Of a stretch of 64,000 nt of DNA, positions 33,406 through 43,190 are shown one piece after another. Source of the stretch: Serratia entomophila (GTDB taxonomy: Bacteria > Pseudomonadota > Gammaproteobacteria > Enterobacterales > Enterobacteriaceae); assembly GCF_021462285.1 (NCBI RefSeq), contig NZ_CP082787.1, positions 248,001 to 312,000 on the forward strand. Direction: 5' to 3'. The notes under the pieces were generated by a model, which was not told where the DNA came from, did no database searches, and saw only the letters and a list, made by a program, of their open reading frames with translations. The position numbers were made by a program, and so were the translations under genes. The stretch's first letter is position 1, and each line of letters opens with the position of its first letter.

Positions 33406-33502
33406 CTCACCTTTATTGACCGAAAACTTCACGAACGCCCGCAGAAAAACGCTAACTGACAAGCATTACGCCGCAGCGCCCCTTTGCATTGGCTCACTTT
33501 TA

Positions 33503-35785
33503 TCAGAAGTGGCTGTTGATGCTCATATAGTAGGTGCGGCCCGGTTCGTTAAAGGTGGCTGCACCCGCACCGGCGATATTGATCGCGCCGGTGATAGGGT
33601 CGCCCACGTTCTGCGCGTTGCCGGCGCGGAACTGGCGTTTGTCGAACAGGTTGTCGATACCGGCGGTGATGCTGAGGTTTTTGGTCACGTCATAGCTGGC
33701 GCTGGCGCCGACGATGGCGTAAGGGCTGACCTCACGCGTTTCCGTTCCGGTCGCCGGTTTGCCCTGATAGTTGTATTTCTTCGGCTTCTGACGGCCGTAC
33801 CAGGTCAGGGTGGACTGCATCGACAGATCCTCGGTGGCTTGCCAGCTCAGGGTCGAGTTGATGGTGAACTTAGGGATCACCGACAGATAGTCGCCGGTGC
33901 TCTTGTTCTTGTTCTCGATCATGTAGGTGGCGTTATTGCTCCAGGTGACGGCTTCGCTGACCGGCACGTTCAGCGTGCCTTCCAGGCCCTGAACCACCGC
34001 CTTCGGTACGTTCTCCCACTGGTAAACCGCCGTGCCGGTGCTGCTGGTGGCGATGCGAGACGTGCCCGCTTCGATCTTGTTGCGGTAGTCGTTGCGGAAG
34101 TAGGTCACGCCGGCCAACCAGCCGTCGTTATGGAACTCCAGCCCGATCTCTTTGTTGACGCTGGTTTCCGCCTTCAGATCGTCGTTGCCCAGCAGGTAGC
34201 AGCCATTTCTGATATCGCCGCCCGCGCAGCCCTGGCCTTTGCTGTACAGCAAATAGTTACCGTTGGTCTGGAACAGGTTAGGCGCTTTGTAGGCGCGGGC
34301 GATGCCCATCTTCAGCGTGAAGTTGTCGCCCAGCTCCTGCGACAGGTTCAGCGCCGGGCTCCAGTTGTTGCCGGCCTCGGAGTGCAGATCGTAGCGCAGA
34401 CCCGGCGTCAGCATGGTGCTGTCGGTCAGCTCGATATTATCTTCGGCGAACAGCGAGAAGATATGGGCGGAGGCGTAAGGGCTGCGCGTGCCGTTCCCCA
34501 TGCCGGGGATGGTGCCGCCCATCAGCGTCTGGCTGGTGGAGGTGCCGTCTTTCATCCGCTGCTGGTTCCATTCGGTGCCCAGGGTGGCGGTTTGCGCCAC
34601 GCCCAGCTCAAACGGCACGCTGACTTCGCTGTGCGCCAGGAAATCGTCCAGCTTGGTGGTGCCGAAGCCGCTGTTTTTGGTATCGAAGATGCCCTCGGTG
34701 CCGCCGGCCAGGCCTTCGTTCAAACGGGTGTTGCGGGTGCGCTCGAACTGAATGTAGTTGTTGGTGCTGACGCCGCTGTCCCAGGCGCCGCGGTGGTTCA
34801 GGCCGAAGGTTTCGCGGTAGATGCGGTTGGTTTCTTTGCCGTAGTTGCTTTGCACCAGCGCGTTGGTGTTGGTGTTCTGGGTATCGCCGGCGTACAGGTT
34901 GCCCTGGCGGCCGTAGGCATATTCAAACTCCAGAGACTGCAGATGGGCGAAGTCCCAGTGCAGCAATGCGTCGATGTTTTTGTCGACCACGCCTTCGCGC
35001 CCGGCGGGAATGCTGCTGGCATAGGCGCCTACGCGCTCAGATTTGTGAGATTCGTTGAGGTCCCAGGCGTCGGCCTGGGTTTTGCTGTAGCCGCCGAACA
35101 GACGGAAGCTCAGGGTGTCGCTCAGCGGGCCGGACAGGCTGAAGTCGGTGCGCTTGGTGGCGCCTTCCTGCTTGTGCTGCGGCACGTTGAAATAACCGTT
35201 CAAGGCGCCGTGCAGTTCTTTGCCGGCCTTCTTGGTGATGATGTTGACCACGCCGCCTGCGGCGCCGTTGCCGTAGCGCGCTGCGGCAGGGCCGCGCAGC
35301 ACTTCGATGCGCTCGATCATTTCCGGCGGCACCCAGGCGGTATCGCCGCGGGTGTCACGCTCGCCGCGCCAGCCCTGGCGCACCGAGTTGCGGCTGGTGG
35401 CCGGTTTGCCGTCGATCAGGATCATGGTGTTTTCCGGCCCCATGCCGCGGATGTCGAGCTGGCGGTTGTTGCCGCGCTGGCCGCTGGTGGAGTTGCCGGT
35501 CAGGTTAACCCCGGGCATGGTGCGGATCAGTTCGTTGATGTCGCGCGCCGGCGGGCGTTTTTTGATCTCGTCGGCGGTGATGGTGGAAACCCCCGGCGCC
35601 TGCAGGTTCTGCCGGGCGGCGGTGACCACGATGGTGTCTTCCGAACGCGGTTTTTTATCGGCTGCGCCGGCGTTTTCTTCGGTGGCCGTGGTGTCTGTTT
35701 GCTGTGCGGCACTGGCCATGACGGACGTGCCGAGTCCTAACCCGATGATGGTGGCTAACGAATAACGAGATAATTTGCTGTTCAT
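33503..35785 (-). CDS. fepA: TonB-dependent ferric enterobactin receptor
   Basis: A 760-aa outer-membrane receptor. It has a signal peptide (about residues 1-27, ending SAAQQ), a TonB box EDTIVVTA, and a plug with DINELIRTMPGVNLTGNSTSGQ (read in part), RQLDIRGMGPENTMILIDGKP, ERIEVLRGPAAARYGNGAAGG and VVNIITKK. The barrel ends in the aromatic terminus YYMSINSHF. The plug sequence and the divergent pairing with fes over a Fur box match FepA of enterobacteria. FepA brings ferric enterobactin and related catecholates across the outer membrane using TonB energy; hydrolysis products of enterobactin or serratiochelin might also be ligands (inference). Confidence 0.92.
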   Translation of the reverse strand: MNSKLSRYSLATIIGLGLGTSVMASAAQQTDTTATEENAGAADKKPRSEDTIVVTAARQNLQAPGVSTITADEIKKRPPARDINELIRTMPGVNLTGNSTSGQRGNNRQLDIRGMGPENTMILIDGKPATSRNSVRQGWRGERDTRGDTAWVPPEMIERIEVLRGPAAARYGNGAAGGVVNIITKKAGKELHGALNGYFNVPQHKQEGATKRTDFSLSGPLSDTLSFRLFGGYSKTQADAWDLNESHKSERVGAYASSIPAGREGVVDKNIDALLHWDFAHLQSLEFEYAYGRQGNLYAGDTQNTNTNALVQSNYGKETNRIYRETFGLNHRGAWDSGVSTNNYIQFERTRNTRLNEGLAGGTEGIFDTKNSGFGTTKLDDFLAHSEVSVPFELGVAQTATLGTEWNQQRMKDGTSTSQTLMGGTIPGMGNGTRSPYASAHIFSLFAEDNIELTDSTMLTPGLRYDLHSEAGNNWSPALNLSQELGDNFTLKMGIARAYKAPNLFQTNGNYLLYSKGQGCAGGDIRNGCYLLGNDDLKAETSVNKEIGLEFHNDGWLAGVTYFRNDYRNKIEAGTSRIATSSTGTAVYQWENVPKAVVQGLEGTLNVPVSEAVTWSNNATYMIENKNKSTGDYLSVIPKFTINSTLSWQATEDLSMQSTLTWYGRQKPKKYNYQGKPATGTETREVSPYAIVGASASYDVTKNLSITAGIDNLFDKRQFRAGNAQNVGDPITGAINIAGAGAATFNEPGRTYYMSINSHF

Positions 35786-35960
35786 TTGAGTTTCCTACCT
35801 TGCTGCCATCCCGCGCAGAGTGGGGGAAGGGCGGTTGTAGTTTTTGTGTAGTCGGAAATAGAAAATCGGCTGCGGCAAGGGATGTTGCGTTGCTATCCCC
35901 GATCCCTGTCCGTTGCGCGCAAGACCAGCCCGATCTCCAAGCGTCACACACTATTGCAAA

Positions 35961-35975
35961 TGCAAATAATTATCA
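35961..35975. promoter_or_regulatory. Fur box between fepA and fes
   Basis: TGCAAATAATTATCA fits the 7-1-7 Fur inverted repeat (5 of 7 and 7 of 7). It is central in the 284-bp divergent region, matching the known Fur-controlled fepA-fes promoter pair of E. coli. Confidence 0.8.
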
Positions 35976-36069
35976 ATAGTATTCGATATACCGTGCGTTT
36001 GGGTGGCTCCTGTCGATACGGATATGTCAGCGTTTCTCTGAGCCGCCAACTACAAGATGGGTAGGCGTT

Positions 36070-37458
36070 GTGAATACAGAATTACAGTCAGAAAGCAGCA
36101 AGTTATTGGCCAGTTCCCACGCCGGCAGCCCCGGTTGGTGGTTGAAAGTGGCCCGGCGCGGCACTCCCTGGGTGGAGCCGGCGGGCGATGGCCGGTGGCG
36201 AGCCACGTTTTTCTGGCGCGATCCTCAGGGATGCGAACTGACCTCCGCTTACCGGCGGGTATGGATCCACATTAACTGCCTGACCGACCACCATCAGCCG
36301 AACCCGCCGCAGAGCCTGCAACGCCTGGACGGCACCGACGTATGGTACTGGCAGACCGAGCTGAACGGCGCCTGGCGCGGCAGCTACTGCTTTATCCCCT
36401 GTTTTGACGAGCGCCCGCCGGAATTCAGCGGCGACGACGCGCACGCCAACATGCACAACGTGCGCCACTGGTGGCACCAGGTGTTCGCCAGCGCCACGCA
36501 CGATCTGCTCAACCCGCACCGTTCCTGGCCAGGCACCAGCGGCAATTGCCTGTCCGGCCTGCATATGCCGGACGCGCCGCCGCAGCCGGCATGGCGCGCA
36601 TTCGACGAATACGAAATCGCCAGCGGGCGCTGCACGCCGCCGCCGCCGGCGCGCCTGCAGCGCCATACCTGGCACAGCGAGCGGTTGGGCAACAGCCGTA
36701 ACGTCTGGGTCTACACCACCGGTGAAAGCCGGCCGGGCGAGCGCCCGCTGGCCGTTCTGCTCGACGGCCAGTTCTGGGCGCAGCAGATGCCGGTGTGGGA
36801 TCCGCTGATGCAGCTGACCCGCGAGGGCGCGCTGCCGGAAGCGGTCTACCTGCTGATCGACATCATCGATCTGAAGCATCGGGCGCGTGAACTGACCTGC
36901 AAGGAAGATTTCTGGCTGGCGGTGCAGGAAGAGCTGCTGCCGCAGTTGGCCGAGTGGGCGCCGCACAGCGACAATCCGGCCAGCACTGTGGTGGCCGGGC
37001 AAAGCTTCGGCGGCCTGTCTTCCCTGTTCGCCGGGCTGCGTTGGCCGCAGCGCTTTGGCGCGGTGATCAGCCAGTCGGGATCCTACTGGTGGCCGCGGCG
37101 CGACATGCTGCAGCAGCCGACTGTCCCGGAAGATGCCTGTTGGCTGATGCAGCAGGTGGAGCTACAGGGGTTGGGCAATCACGGCGCGCTGAAGGTGTTT
37201 ATGGAAGCCGGCTCGCATGAAAAACTGGTGCACCGGGTCAGCGGCCAGATGGCGACGTTGCTGAGCAACGCCGGGCACCGGGTGCATTACCGGGTGGTGG
37301 AGGGCGGGCACGACGCCCTGTGCTGGCGCAGCGGCCTGACCGACGGGCTGCAGGCGGCATGGGCCGCTGCCTTCGCCACCGCCTATCCCACGCAGTCGGA
37401 ATCGTCTCTTTCAACGGCGCAAGGCGAACATGATGGAAAAGCTGAATCCGTTCGATGA
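36070..37458 (+). CDS. fes: enterobactin esterase
   Basis: Fes is a cytoplasmic alpha/beta-hydrolase that opens the trilactone of ferric enterobactin to free iron. The 462-aa product has an N-terminal Fes domain (to about residue 190, GSPGWWLKVARRGTPWVEP) and a C-terminal esterase-D-type domain. Nucleophile Ser312 lies in AGQSFGG and catalytic His414 in EGGHDALCW. The start is GTG 36070. The 3' end overlaps the MbtH-like gene by 29 bp, so fes, the MbtH-like gene and entF form one operon. Presence of Fes implies this strain handles cyclic enterobactin or a close analog. Confidence 0.93.
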   Translation: MNTELQSESSKLLASSHAGSPGWWLKVARRGTPWVEPAGDGRWRATFFWRDPQGCELTSAYRRVWIHINCLTDHHQPNPPQSLQRLDGTDVWYWQTELNGAWRGSYCFIPCFDERPPEFSGDDAHANMHNVRHWWHQVFASATHDLLNPHRSWPGTSGNCLSGLHMPDAPPQPAWRAFDEYEIASGRCTPPPPARLQRHTWHSERLGNSRNVWVYTTGESRPGERPLAVLLDGQFWAQQMPVWDPLMQLTREGALPEAVYLLIDIIDLKHRARELTCKEDFWLAVQEELLPQLAEWAPHSDNPASTVVAGQSFGGLSSLFAGLRWPQRFGAVISQSGSYWWPRRDMLQQPTVPEDACWLMQQVELQGLGNHGALKVFMEAGSHEKLVHRVSGQMATLLSNAGHRVHYRVVEGGHDALCWRSGLTDGLQAAWAAAFATAYPTQSESSLSTAQGEHDGKAESVR

Positions 37459-37639
37459 TCAACAGCAGCGCAGCCTGGTGCTGCGCAACGTACAACAACA
37501 ATATAGCCTGTGGCCGGATTTCTGCGCCATTCCCTCTCTCTGGACGGTAGCTTTCGGCCCGGCGGCGCACGCAGAGTGCGTCGGCTGGCTGGAGCAGCAT
37601 TGGCAGGATATTCGGCCGGTATCACCGCCAATGGCGTGA
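37430..37639 (+). CDS. ybdZ: MbtH-like protein (YbdZ)
   Basis: A 69-aa (68 from ATG 37433) small protein of the MbtH family, which binds and activates NRPS adenylation domains. It has NPFDDQQQRSLVLRNVQQQY, SLWPDFCAIPSLWTVAFGP and the final WLEQHWQDIRP. The Trp positions and SLWP are conserved, though the usual P-x-GW reads PSLW. It sits between fes and entF, exactly as ybdZ does in E. coli, and so would serve the EntF adenylation domain. Confidence 0.92.
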   Translation: MMEKLNPFDDQQQRSLVLRNVQQQYSLWPDFCAIPSLWTVAFGPAAHAECVGWLEQHWQDIRPVSPPMA

Positions 37640-37670
37640 TCGGCACCAGGTAATAACGGGAGCATTAGCA

Positions 37671-40600
37671 GTGTCACAAACCCCAATTTCCGCCACCGGG
37701 CCTCGCGTTGCCGGTGAAATGCCTTTGGTTGCCGCTCAGCCCGGCATCTGGGTGGCAGACCAAATTTCCCCGCACCGCAACGCTTATGCGGTGGCGCACT
37801 GTATCGAACTCAATGGCCCGATCGACCCGGCGCTGCTGCTGCAGGCCATTACTCTGGGCCTGAACGAGGTGGATACGCTGCGGCTGCGTTTCGAAGAGCG
37901 CGACGGCGTGCCGGTGCAGTGGCTGGACGAAACCCTGGCGGTGCGCGAGCCGGAGCTCGTCGATCTGGCTGATTCACCGGACGCCGCCGCCGCTGCACGG
38001 GCGCTGATGGAGATTGATTTGGCCGGCGAACTGCGTGCCGGCAGCGGCATGCCATTATATCGCAACGTGCTGATGCGCCTGGCGGATAACCGCTGGTTCT
38101 GGTACCAGCGCTATCATCACATGCTGGTGGACGGCTTCAGCTTTACCGCCATAGCCCGGCGCATCGCCGCGCTGTATAGCCACCTTTGCCGCGACGAGCC
38201 GCTGGAGCCGACGCCGTTCACGCCGTTCAGCGAGGTGGTGGCGGAGTATCAGGCCTATCGGCAGGCGCCGGCCTGGCAGCGCGATGCCGATTTTTGGCGC
38301 GAGAAGGCGCGCCAATTGCCGCCGGCGGCGACCCTATGCCCGCAGCCGCTGGCCGGACAGGTGCCGACGCCACGCATTCACCGCCTGGAACAGCACTGCG
38401 ATGAACACGCATTCGCTGCGCTGGTGCAGACCGGGGGCCAACAGAAGCTGAACGCCGCCGATATGGCGGTGGCGCTGCTGGCGCTGTGGGTGTCGCGGTT
38501 GAGCGGCCAACCCAGCTTCAGCGCCGGCTTCATTTTCATGCGCCGTACCGGATCGGCCGCATTGTGCGCCGCCGGGCCGGTGATCAACGTGCTGCCGATG
38601 GAAATGCACCTCGAGCCGCAGGCCACGCTGTATGAAGCCGCCGCCCGCATCAGCCGCGAGCTGAAAAGCCTGCGCCGCCATCAGCGTTACGACGCTGAAC
38701 AGGTGCAGCGCGATCTGGGCCGCATTGGCGATGCCGAGCCGCTGTACGGCACGGTATTCAACTTCAAGATGTTTGATTACCAGCTGGATTTCGCCGGCAT
38801 CGAGGGCATAACCCGCGATCTGGCCTCCGGGCCGGTGCGCGATCTGGAGATTGCGCTGTTCATCGACGGGAACAACCAGCTGAAGGTTGAGCTGCTGGCC
38901 AACGCCGAACGTTACAGCCGCCAGGAATTGCAGGCTCACCTGCGGCGCCTGCCGCTGCTGCTGGCGCAGTTTGCCGCTCAGACGGATTTGCCGATCGGCG
39001 AAGCCGACATGCTGACGCCGGAAGACCACGCTTTGCTGGCTCGAGTCAATGACACCGCGCATCCGGTGCCGGCTACGACGCTGAGCAGCCTGCTGGCGCA
39101 GCAGGCGCAGCGCACGCCGGACGCGCCGGCCCTGGCCGACGCCCACTTCAGCTTCACCTACCGCGAAGCCCGTGAACAGGTTGGCGCGCTGGCGCGTCAA
39201 CTGGCGGCTCAGGGCGTGCGGCCGGGCGACATTGTGGCGGTTGCGCTGCCGCGCTCGGTGTTTCTTTCGTTGGCGCTGATGGCCATTGTCGAGGCCGGCG
39301 CCGCTTACCTGCCGCTGGACACCGGCTATCCGGACGAGCGGCTGGCGATGATGCTGGAAGACGCCGCGCCGCGCCTGATAGTCACCAGCCCGGCCCAGCA
39401 GGCGCGCTTTGCCGGCCAGGGCGACATTTTGCTCTACGATGCGCCGCTGCCGGCCGATCGCGCCGCCGGCGTGACGGTCAACGGCCCAACGCCGGATCAC
39501 GCGGCCTATATCATCTTTACCTCCGGTTCTACCGGCCGGCCAAAGGGCGTGCTGGTCGGCCATCAGGCGATCGTCAACCGCCTGCTGTGGATGCAGCACC
39601 AGTACCCGCTGGCGGCGGACGACGTGGTGCTGCAAAAAACGCCGTGCAGTTTTGACGTTTCGGTGTGGGAATTCTTCTGGCCGCTGATGGTCGGCGCACG
39701 GCTGGTGATGGCGCCGCCGGAGGCGCACCGCGATCCCGAGCAGTTGCAGCAGCTGATTGCCCAGCATCGGGTGACGACCATGCACTTCGTGCCGTCGATG
39801 CTGGCGGCGTTCGTCGCCGCACTGGACGGCGAACCGGCGGTCGCCGCCTGCAGTTCACTGCGCCAGGTGTTCTGCAGCGGCGAAGCGCTGCCGGCGGAGC
39901 TGTGCCGCCTGTGGCAGAGCCGCACCGCGGTGCCGCTGCATAACCTGTACGGCCCGACCGAAGCGGCGGTGGACGTGACCTGGCATCCGGCCCACGGCGC
40001 AGCGCTGGCGCGGGTGACCGGCGCCAACGTGCCGATCGGCCTGCCGGTATGGAACACCGGCCTGCGCATTCTGGACGCGCGCCTGCGGCCGGTGCCGCCG
40101 GGTGTCGCCGGGGATTTATACCTGACCGGCATCCAGCTGGCGCAGGGCTACCTCGGGCGGCCGGAGCTGACCGCCGGCCGCTTTGTGGCCGACCCGTACG
40201 GCGACGGCGGCCGCATGTACCGCACCGGCGACGTGGCGCGCTGGTTGCCGGGCGGCGAAGTGGAATACCTGGGGCGCAGCGACGATCAGCTGAAAATTCG
40301 CGGCCAGCGCATTGAGCTGAGCGAAATCGATCATGCGCTGTTGTCGCTGCCGGGCGTGCGCCAGGCGGTGACCCATGCGCTGGTGCTGCAGGGCACGCCG
40401 GTAGACGCCGGCGGCGACGCGCGTCAGTTGGTGGGGTATCTGGTGGCGCAGCCGGGCGTGGCCTGGGATCTGGACGTGCTGCGCGCGGCGCTGGCCGATC
40501 GCCTGCCGCCGCACATGGTGCCGGTGGCGCTGGTGGAAATGGACGCGCTGCCGCTGAGCGCCAACGGCAAGCTGGATCGTAAAGCCTTGCCGCAGCCGCA

Positions 40601-41615
40601 GGGCGGGGAGCGCAAGGCCGGCCGCGCGCCGCAGGCCGGGCTGGAGGCCGACATCGCAGCGGTGTTCGCCCGTTTGCTGCAGCGCGAACAGGTGTTCGCC
40701 GACGACGACTTCTTCGCCCTCGGCGGCCATTCGCTGTTGGCGATGCGCCTGGCGGCGGAGCTGCGCCGCGATCTGGGCAAGGCGGTCTCCGTCGGGCAGG
40801 TGATGGTGGCCTCCCGCGTCGAACAGCTGGCGCAGCTGCTGGCCGAGGAGCGCACCCAGGAAGAGGCGGATCGCTGCGGCTTCGACAGCGTGCTGCCGCT
40901 GCGCACCACCGACGGGCCGACGCTGTTCTGCCTGCACCCGGCTTCGGGCTTTTCCTGGCAGTTCAGCGTGCTGCCGCGCTATATCGATCAGCACTGGTCG
41001 CTGGTCGGCATTCAGTCGCCGCGGCCGGACGGCCCGCTGGCGCTGAGCGAGGATATGGATCAGGTGGTCGAGGCCCACCTGCAGACCGTGCTGCAGGTAC
41101 AGCCGCACGGGCCGTATCACTTTATCGGCTACTCATTGGGCGGCACGCTGGCGCAGGGCATCGCCGCCCGTCTGCAGGCGCGCGGCGAGCAGGTGGCGTT
41201 CCTCGGCCTGCTGGACACCTACCCGCCGGAAACCCAAAACTGGGACGTGATGCTGGACGACAACGTGCTGAAAGAAGTGCAGCGAGAGCGCGAGCAGTTC
41301 CTGGCGGTATCGCAGGACACGCTCGATCCGGCGCTGGGAGAAACCCGCGTGGCGATGTTCGACAATATCGAAGCCAACTACGCCGACTCGGTGCGGCTGT
41401 TGTCCCATACCCGCACCGCGCGTTTCCATGGCCAGGCGACGCTGTTTGTCGCCAAACGCACCTTGCAGGAGGGGATGGACGTGCAGCAGACCTGGGCGCA
41501 GTACGTCGATACGCTGCAGGCGCACGAGCTGGACTGCGCGCATGTGGATATCGTCTCGCCGGCGTCGTTCAAAGTATTGGGACCGTTGCTGAACCGCATA
41601 CTGCGGGCTTTGTAA
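37671..41615 (+). CDS. entF: enterobactin synthetase component F (C-A-PCP-TE)
   Basis: A 1314-aa four-domain NRPS. The condensation domain has HHMLVDG (149-155). The adenylation domain carries FTSGSTGRPKGV, with binding-pocket residues that I read as D, V, W, H, F, S, L, V, D, the serine code. The carrier domain has GGHSL (Ser1021), and the thioesterase domain has GYSLGG (Ser1155), which releases and cyclises the product. EntF condenses DHB on EntB with Ser and builds the DHB-Ser trilactone. It is complete and looks functional. The start is GTG 37671 after GGAG. It ends 178 bp before entS. Confidence 0.95.
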   Translation: MSQTPISATGPRVAGEMPLVAAQPGIWVADQISPHRNAYAVAHCIELNGPIDPALLLQAITLGLNEVDTLRLRFEERDGVPVQWLDETLAVREPELVDLADSPDAAAAARALMEIDLAGELRAGSGMPLYRNVLMRLADNRWFWYQRYHHMLVDGFSFTAIARRIAALYSHLCRDEPLEPTPFTPFSEVVAEYQAYRQAPAWQRDADFWREKARQLPPAATLCPQPLAGQVPTPRIHRLEQHCDEHAFAALVQTGGQQKLNAADMAVALLALWVSRLSGQPSFSAGFIFMRRTGSAALCAAGPVINVLPMEMHLEPQATLYEAAARISRELKSLRRHQRYDAEQVQRDLGRIGDAEPLYGTVFNFKMFDYQLDFAGIEGITRDLASGPVRDLEIALFIDGNNQLKVELLANAERYSRQELQAHLRRLPLLLAQFAAQTDLPIGEADMLTPEDHALLARVNDTAHPVPATTLSSLLAQQAQRTPDAPALADAHFSFTYREAREQVGALARQLAAQGVRPGDIVAVALPRSVFLSLALMAIVEAGAAYLPLDTGYPDERLAMMLEDAAPRLIVTSPAQQARFAGQGDILLYDAPLPADRAAGVTVNGPTPDHAAYIIFTSGSTGRPKGVLVGHQAIVNRLLWMQHQYPLAADDVVLQKTPCSFDVSVWEFFWPLMVGARLVMAPPEAHRDPEQLQQLIAQHRVTTMHFVPSMLAAFVAALDGEPAVAACSSLRQVFCSGEALPAELCRLWQSRTAVPLHNLYGPTEAAVDVTWHPAHGAALARVTGANVPIGLPVWNTGLRILDARLRPVPPGVAGDLYLTGIQLAQGYLGRPELTAGRFVADPYGDGGRMYRTGDVARWLPGGEVEYLGRSDDQLKIRGQRIELSEIDHALLSLPGVRQAVTHALVLQGTPVDAGGDARQLVGYLVAQPGVAWDLDVLRAALADRLPPHMVPVALVEMDALPLSANGKLDRKALPQPQGGERKAGRAPQAGLEADIAAVFARLLQREQVFADDDFFALGGHSLLAMRLAAELRRDLGKAVSVGQVMVASRVEQLAQLLAEERTQEEADRCGFDSVLPLRTTDGPTLFCLHPASGFSWQFSVLPRYIDQHWSLVGIQSPRPDGPLALSEDMDQVVEAHLQTVLQVQPHGPYHFIGYSLGGTLAQGIAARLQARGEQVAFLGLLDTYPPETQNWDVMLDDNVLKEVQREREQFLAVSQDTLDPALGETRVAMFDNIEANYADSVRLLSHTRTARFHGQATLFVAKRTLQEGMDVQQTWAQYVDTLQAHELDCAHVDIVSPASFKVLGPLLNRILRAL

Positions 41616-41633
41616 CCGGCGTTGTTCGCGTCG

Positions 41634-41672
41634 GCCGCCAAATGTCGGGGGTGATCCCGGCGTTTGGCGGCG
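41634..41672 (+). terminator. hairpin after entF
   Basis: GCCGCCAAA (41634-41642) pairs perfectly with TTTGGCGGC (41664-41672) 19 bp after the stop. It lacks a T run, so termination is uncertain. Confidence 0.45.
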
Positions 41673-41692
41673 CCTGATTATTGAATGTCAAT

Positions 41693-41715
41693 GAGTTTTA
41701 TTATCATTATTGATA
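41693..41715. promoter_or_regulatory. Fur box upstream of entS
   Basis: TGAGTTTTATTATCATTATT gives a perfect ATTATCA half and a weaker first half, 87 bp before the entS start. Confidence 0.75.
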
Positions 41716-41793
41716 CCCCCATCTGTGCTAGCATGAGCGCCCACGCTGTTGCAGCCCTGGCGCAATGTCCTTTTGAAGATTGGTGATGAACCG

Positions 41794-43047
41794 ATGAGTA
41801 AACCCTCTATCCTGCTTGATTTTGGCCTGCTGAAGAGCAACCGGTCCTTCCGGGCGGTGTTCTGTGCGCGCTTTATTTCCATTTTGGCATTGGGGCTGAT
41901 GGCCATCGCCATTCCGGTGCAGATCCAGGCGCTGACCGGTTCGACGCTGCTGGTCGGCCTGGCGGTGACCCTGGCGGGCGGCGGCATGTTCGCCGGGCTG
42001 CTGATGGGCGGCGTGTTGGCGGATCGCCACGAGCGCCGCCGTTTGATCCTGTTTGCGCGCTCCACCTGCGGCATCGGCTTTGTCGGCCTGTGCATCAACG
42101 CCGCGCTGCCTGCGCCTTCCCTGACGGCGATTTACCTGCTGGCGGTATGGGACGGTTTCTTTGGCGCCGTGGGCGTGACCGCGCTGCTGGCGGCGACCCC
42201 GGCGCTGGTGGGGCGCGAAAACATCGTGCAGGCCGGCGCCATCAGCATGCTGACGGTGCGCTTCGGCTCCATTCTTTCCCCGGCGGTCGGCGGCCTGGTG
42301 ATCGCCAACATGGGCATTGCCTGGAACTACGGCCTGGCGGCATTTGGCACCCTGCTGACGCTGTTGCCGTTGCTGAGCCTGCCGCAGCTGATGCCGCCGC
42401 CGCAGCCGCGTGAACACCCGCTGCGCGCGCTGGCGGGCGGTTTTGGCTTCCTGTTTCAGAACAAGGTGATTGGCATGGTGGCGCTGATCGGCGCGCTGTT
42501 GACCATGGCCAGCGCGGTGCGCGTGCTCTACCCGGCGCTGGCCGGCGGCTGGCGGGTTGACGCTTCCCATCTCGGCTTTATGTACGCCGCGGTGCCGCTC
42601 GGTGCGGCAATAGGCGCCTTCACCAGCGGGCGGGTGGCGCAGGTGGCGCGCCCGGGCTGGGTGATGTTGTTGACCGCCATCGCGGCCTTCGTCGCTATCG
42701 GTTTGTTCGGCCTGATGCCGTGGTACAGCCTGGCGCTGCTGTGTCTGGTGGCCTTCGGCTACCTGAGCGCGCTGAATTCGCTGCTGCAGTATGGGCTGAT
42801 CCAAAGCCTGACGCCGGACAATTTCCTGGGGCGCATCAACGGCCTGTGGACGGCGCAGAACGTGGTTGGCGACGCGCTGGGGGCGCTGCTGCTGGGGGCG
42901 ATGGGGGCATTTATGCTGCCGGCGATGAGCGCCAGCGGCTTCGGCTTCGGCGCGGCGGCCTTCGGCATCCTGCTGGCCTTCGCCATGGCCGGGCTGCGTC
43001 AGGTGACCCTGAACAAACCGCAACCGCAGCCCGTCGCCGAAAAGTAA
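41794..43047 (+). CDS. entS: enterobactin exporter EntS
   Basis: A 417-aa major facilitator superfamily inner-membrane protein with twelve predicted helices that exports enterobactin to the periplasm. The start [22 protein letters not shown] and [18 protein letters not shown] (loop 2-3 MFS motif), [21 protein letters not shown] and [17 protein letters not shown] match E. coli EntS closely. An in-frame ATG at 41749 would add 15 unrelated residues. It has its own Fur box. Export of serratiochelin-type products by the same pump is possible but not shown. Confidence 0.95.
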   Translation: MSKPSILLDFGLLKSNRSFRAVFCARFISILALGLMAIAIPVQIQALTGSTLLVGLAVTLAGGGMFAGLLMGGVLADRHERRRLILFARSTCGIGFVGLCINAALPAPSLTAIYLLAVWDGFFGAVGVTALLAATPALVGRENIVQAGAISMLTVRFGSILSPAVGGLVIANMGIAWNYGLAAFGTLLTLLPLLSLPQLMPPPQPREHPLRALAGGFGFLFQNKVIGMVALIGALLTMASAVRVLYPALAGGWRVDASHLGFMYAAVPLGAAIGAFTSGRVAQVARPGWVMLLTAIAAFVAIGLFGLMPWYSLALLCLVAFGYLSALNSLLQYGLIQSLTPDNFLGRINGLWTAQNVVGDALGALLLGAMGAFMLPAMSASGFGFGAAAFGILLAFAMAGLRQVTLNKPQPQPVAEK

Positions 43048-43092
43048 CGGCGTGAAGTCGGCAGCGCGGCGGCTCGAAAGATAACGGGTAGG

Positions 43093-43121
43093 TTGACATG
43101 GCAAATATCGGCGAGTAATTT
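43093..43121 (+). promoter_or_regulatory. possible entC promoter
   Basis: TTGACA (43093-43098) and TAATTT (43116-43121) are 17 bp apart, just ahead of the Fur box, so bound Fur would cover the start region. Confidence 0.45.
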
Positions 43122-43140
43122 AGCGCGGAATTAACTTAAA

Positions 43141-43155
43141 TGATAATCATTATTA
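43141..43155. promoter_or_regulatory. Fur box upstream of entC
   Basis: TGATAATCATTATTA matches the 7-1-7 consensus at 13 of 14 paired positions, 36 bp before the entC start; the best Fur box of the window together with that at 19531. Confidence 0.88.
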
Positions 43156-43190
43156 TATTGGTTATCAGTTAACAGCTTGAGGACGTAGCG

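Noticed and set aside
32656..33502. Insertion sequence or transposase remnant
   Set aside because: The paired elements contain no transposase motifs or clear target-site duplication; they fit a noncoding repeat better.
33416..35740. 774-codon forward reading frame antisense to fepA
   Set aside because: It mirrors the high-GC third-position pattern of fepA and shows no motif; the reverse-strand protein is an unmistakable receptor with signal peptide.
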